Source of the DNA: JAAYXU01 sp050942555
GTDB taxonomy: Bacteria > Bacillota > Clostridia > Christensenellales > UMGS416
NCBI GenBank assembly: GCA_050942555.1
Contig: JBMNNN010000073.1
Coordinates: 1-9,342 of the forward strand
Direction of reading: 5' to 3'
Length of the DNA: 9,342 bases
Shown in pieces: positions 7,588 through 9,342 of the stretch (positions are counted from its first letter, which is position 1; each line of letters begins with the position of its first letter). The position numbers and the translations under genes are program-made. The notes under the pieces are model-generated. The model was not told the DNA's origin and searched no databases. It saw nothing but the letters and a program-made list of their open reading frames with translations.

Positions 7588-8349
7588 ATGGCCCAATCGA
7601 ACGCGGATATGCAGTACCCCAGAATCGTCGCGCATCGCGGGTTCAACACTGTCGCGCCTGAAAACACGATGCCCGCCTTTGGCGCGGCGGTGGCGCTGGG
7701 AGCGGACGAACTGGAGATGGACATATGGCCCACAAAGGACGGCGCATGGATCGTCTGCCACGACCCCACAGCCGACCGAACCTCCGACGGGCATGGATTC
7801 CTGCGCGATCTGACCTTCGACGAGATACGCTGCATGGACGCGGGAGGATGGTTCAGCCCGCATTTTAAGGGGCTGCGTTTTCCCGTGCTGGAGGAGGTGC
7901 TGCGCGTATTCTCGGGTATGGCCGTATTCAATATCCATGTCAAGTCATTCGAAACGGGCTTTGCGTCGGAGGAGGAAATGTTCCGCCGCATGGTTCACAT
8001 CATCGACGAGACGCAGTGCCGCCAGCATGTCTATCTGGCGGGCGATGAGAAAGTTTTGGCGCTTGCAAGGAGTATAGAGCCCGGGATTCCGCGCTGCTGT
8101 CTGGCCGGGAAAAAGGACGGCGCCATCGTGGAAAAGGCAATCGAATACGAATGCGAAAAAATTCAGATCACAAAGGGGTTTCCCGACGAAAACAGGATCA
8201 TCAAAGCCGCCCGCGACCGCGGCATCCGCTGCAATCTTTTCTGGTCCGACGATCCGGCCGAAGCGGAACGCTATTTGCAAAGCGGCATCGACGCGATCCT
8301 CACCAATGATCTGCTGCACGTGATGTACGCAGTACGAAAATATCAGTAG
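7588..8349 (+). CDS. Glycerophosphodiester phosphodiesterase family protein (cytosolic type)
   Basis: Members of this family hydrolyse glycerophosphodiesters from phospholipid turnover to glycerol 3-phosphate and an alcohol, using a metal-dependent TIM barrel. The 253-residue protein covers a complete single GDPD domain. Catalytic and metal-binding signatures are intact: IVAHRG with H16 and R17, PENT (24-27), ELEMD with E43 and D45, and CHDP with H58. The family pattern continues with FPVLEEVL, ITKGFPDENRIIKAARDRGI and the late-barrel segment DAILTNDLL. No signal peptide or membrane segment is seen, so it is probably cytosolic, unlike the secreted GlpQ type. The exact substrate cannot be read from sequence. 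The gene begins 59 bp after the addA stop with its own candidate promoter, though read-through from addBA is also possible. It ends just before a strong hairpin and converges on the surface-protein gene. A start at 7528 would add an unconserved 20-residue extension. Confidence 0.93.
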   Translation: MAQSNADMQYPRIVAHRGFNTVAPENTMPAFGAAVALGADELEMDIWPTKDGAWIVCHDPTADRTSDGHGFLRDLTFDEIRCMDAGGWFSPHFKGLRFPVLEEVLRVFSGMAVFNIHVKSFETGFASEEEMFRRMVHIIDETQCRQHVYLAGDEKVLALARSIEPGIPRCCLAGKKDGAIVEKAIEYECEKIQITKGFPDENRIIKAARDRGIRCNLFWSDDPAEAERYLQSGIDAILTNDLLHVMYAVRKYQ

Positions 8350-8381
8350 ACGAAACGCACAGCGAAAACTGTAAAATAAAC

Positions 8382-8411
8382 GCGCGGCGCTCCGTATCCG
8401 GAGCGCCGCGC
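8382..8411 (-). terminator. Intrinsic terminator between convergent genes
   Basis: A perfect 13-bp GC-rich stem (8382-8394 with 8399-8411) closes a 4-nt loop, TATC. On the minus strand the stem is followed after one base by a T-rich tail, TTTATTTTAC, so it reads as the terminator of the surface-protein gene, whose stop is 24 bp away. On the plus strand the bases after the stem are not T-rich, so it would stop transcripts of the phosphodiesterase gene less well. It is still the only hairpin seen after that gene. Confidence 0.78.
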
Positions 8412-8434
8412 AGTATTCACATGGCTTACCTACG

Positions 8435-9342
8435 TCAGGCTTGTCTTCTCGCGGGTTTGCGGATAAGGAAGCGGCCCAGCGCGATGAGTACGATCAGCAT
8501 ACTCACGATACAAAGGAGTAGATCGTTCGAACCGGTTTTGGGATTGACGTCGCCTCCCGGCGGATCTTCATCGGGTATATCGATAATCGGACTGTTTCTG
8601 AACGCCACCGTGACGGACTCACCGGCCACGACGACGGCTGTCTTATCGGTATCGTCGTCCAGATATCCGGCCGGGGCGACGGTTTCCTCGACGAAGTATT
8701 TACCCGGATCAAGCCCTGTCAGTCCCACACTTCCAGTCGGGTTGGCCGCGGTTACGTTGGAGGTAAGCTCATTGAGGAATGTCAGGTTCGCGGCTACCGG
8801 ATCACCGTCCGCGTCGATGTAGCGGTATACACGGAAGACCGCGCCGCTCAGGTAGGCGTCGTTTGTAATATCCTGTTTTGTGATCATCAGGCTGCCATAT
8901 TGCGGCAGCGCTTCGTTCTCGAAGGTGACGTCAGAAGTCAGTCCCGCGACCACGTGGACCGACTTGTTGCCCGTGGCGTCAATCGCGTAGCCCGACGGCG
9001 CAGAGGTTTCTATCACATAGTATTTACCGGGGGTAAGGCCGGTTTTTACCACCCGCCCGCTGCTGTCGGAGGTGAGGCCGCTCTCAATAAGCGTAAGATT
9101 TGCGGTGGCGGGAGCGGCGTTGGCGTCAATAAACTGGTATATGCTGAACACCGCGCCCGAAAGCGGAGCCTCTGTATCGGCGTCGAGCTTCGTGATCCTT
9201 ATACCGCCCACCTGCGGCAGCGCTTCGTTCTCGAAGGTGACGTCGGCGGTCACCCCCGCGACCACGTGGACCGACTTGTTGCCCGTGGCGTCAATCGCGT
9301 AGCCCGACGGCGCGGAGGTTTCTATCACATAGTATTTACCGG
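8435..9342 (-). CDS. Sortase-anchored surface protein with SpaA/Cna-B-like repeats (partial, N-terminus off the right edge)
   Basis: These are the C-terminal 301 residues of a cell-wall-linked protein; the frame is open to the window edge, so the start is missing. The repeats have the SpaA/Cna-B prealbumin-like pattern: ITKLDADTEAPLSGAVFSIY, then LTPGKYYVIETSAPSGYAID, then VTFENEAL. The residues needed for an internal Lys-Asn isopeptide bond are visible in each full unit: Lys in ITK, Glu in (I/E)ET.AP.GY, and Asn in F(E/R)N. Such bonds make adhesins and pilins rigid and protease-resistant. Two complete units are preceded by part of a third. After the last unit comes an acidic, proline-rich spacer (IIDIPDEDPPGG). 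The sorting signal follows: NPKTG (8531-8545), about 20 hydrophobic residues (LLLCIVSMLIVLIAL core) and the basic tail RKPARRQA. NPKTG is a variant of LPXTG. The whole protein could be an adhesin or a pilus subunit; neither can be chosen from this part. No sortase gene lies in the window. Confidence 0.92.
   Translation of the reverse strand, partial: GKYYVIETSAPSGYAIDATGNKSVHVVAGVTADVTFENEALPQVGGIRITKLDADTEAPLSGAVFSIYQFIDANAAPATANLTLIESGLTSDSSGRVVKTGLTPGKYYVIETSAPSGYAIDATGNKSVHVVAGLTSDVTFENEALPQYGSLMITKQDITNDAYLSGAVFRVYRYIDADGDPVAANLTFLNELTSNVTAANPTGSVGLTGLDPGKYFVEETVAPAGYLDDDTDKTAVVVAGESVTVAFRNSPIIDIPDEDPPGGDVNPKTGSNDLLLCIVSMLIVLIALGRFLIRKPARRQA
8901..9030 (-). repeat. Coding direct repeat, copy nearer the C-terminus
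   Basis: This 130-bp segment matches 9213-9342 with about six mismatches counted by eye, at an offset of 312 bp (104 codons). It codes for GKYYVIETSAPSGYAIDATG through VTFENEALPQ, spanning the end of one SpaA-like domain and the junction to the next. The sequence between the copies is much less alike. Confidence 0.9.
9213..9342 (-). repeat. Coding direct repeat, copy nearer the N-terminus (cut by the window edge)
   Basis: This is the partner of 8901-9030 on the same strand. Similarity continues up to the last base of the window, so the true repeat may be longer and the array may hold more units beyond the edge. Confidence 0.88.

Noticed and set aside
8421..9302. Plus-strand open frames across the surface-protein gene.
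   Set aside because: They are antisense to a gene with clear domains, repeats and a sorting signal, and have no family resemblance of their own.
9213..9342. The repeats at the right edge as a CRISPR array or mobile-element ends.
   Set aside because: The unit is 312 bp, in frame and codes for SpaA-like domains, with no short regular repeats and spacers and no transposase.
1..9342. A previously undescribed system centred on addAB, the phosphodiesterase gene and the regulator.
   Set aside because: Every gene belongs to a known family with intact motifs. The units have separate promoters and differing strands, and nothing in the sequence ties them into one function.

Overview
The window looks like chromosomal DNA from a GC-rich Firmicute, most likely a high-GC member of the Clostridia. 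Three things point there. The recombination nuclease is the Firmicutes-type AddAB, with an iron-sulphur cluster in AddB, and not RecBCD. A YtrA-type GntR regulator and consensus housekeeping promoters are present. A surface protein carries a Gram-positive sorting signal (NPKTG, hydrophobic stretch, basic tail). The genus cannot be named from the sequence.

Layout from left to right. (1) A minus-strand GntR/YtrA-family regulator occupies 1-378 and runs off the left edge. Its promoter matches the consensus almost perfectly, and a perfect 10-bp inverted repeat lies over the predicted transcription start, which suggests autorepression. (2) A divergent intergenic region (379-621) holds that promoter, paired T7/A7 tracts, and an extended -10 promoter firing rightward. 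(3) addB (622-3924) and addA (3917-7528) overlap by 8 bp and encode the helicase-nuclease that processes double-strand breaks. (4) A glycerophosphodiester phosphodiesterase gene (7588-8349) follows; a second extended -10 promoter, overlapping the addA stop codon, probably drives it. (5) A 13-bp GC-rich hairpin lies between converging genes, with its T-rich side facing the minus-strand gene. (6) A minus-strand gene (8435 to the right edge) encodes the C-terminal part of a sortase-anchored protein built from SpaA/Cna-B-like domains, with a near-identical 104-codon repeat.

Functionally, addB and addA form one co-translated module for DNA repair and recombination. The phosphodiesterase is a separate phospholipid-salvage enzyme that may receive read-through from addAB. 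The regulator and the wall-anchored protein belong to neighbouring transcription units that continue outside the window.

I found no defence island, CRISPR array, tRNA or rRNA gene, insertion sequence or other clearly new system. The most interesting items are the regulatory architecture of the GntR promoter, the twin extended -10 promoters, and the homogenised repeats of the surface protein at the right edge.
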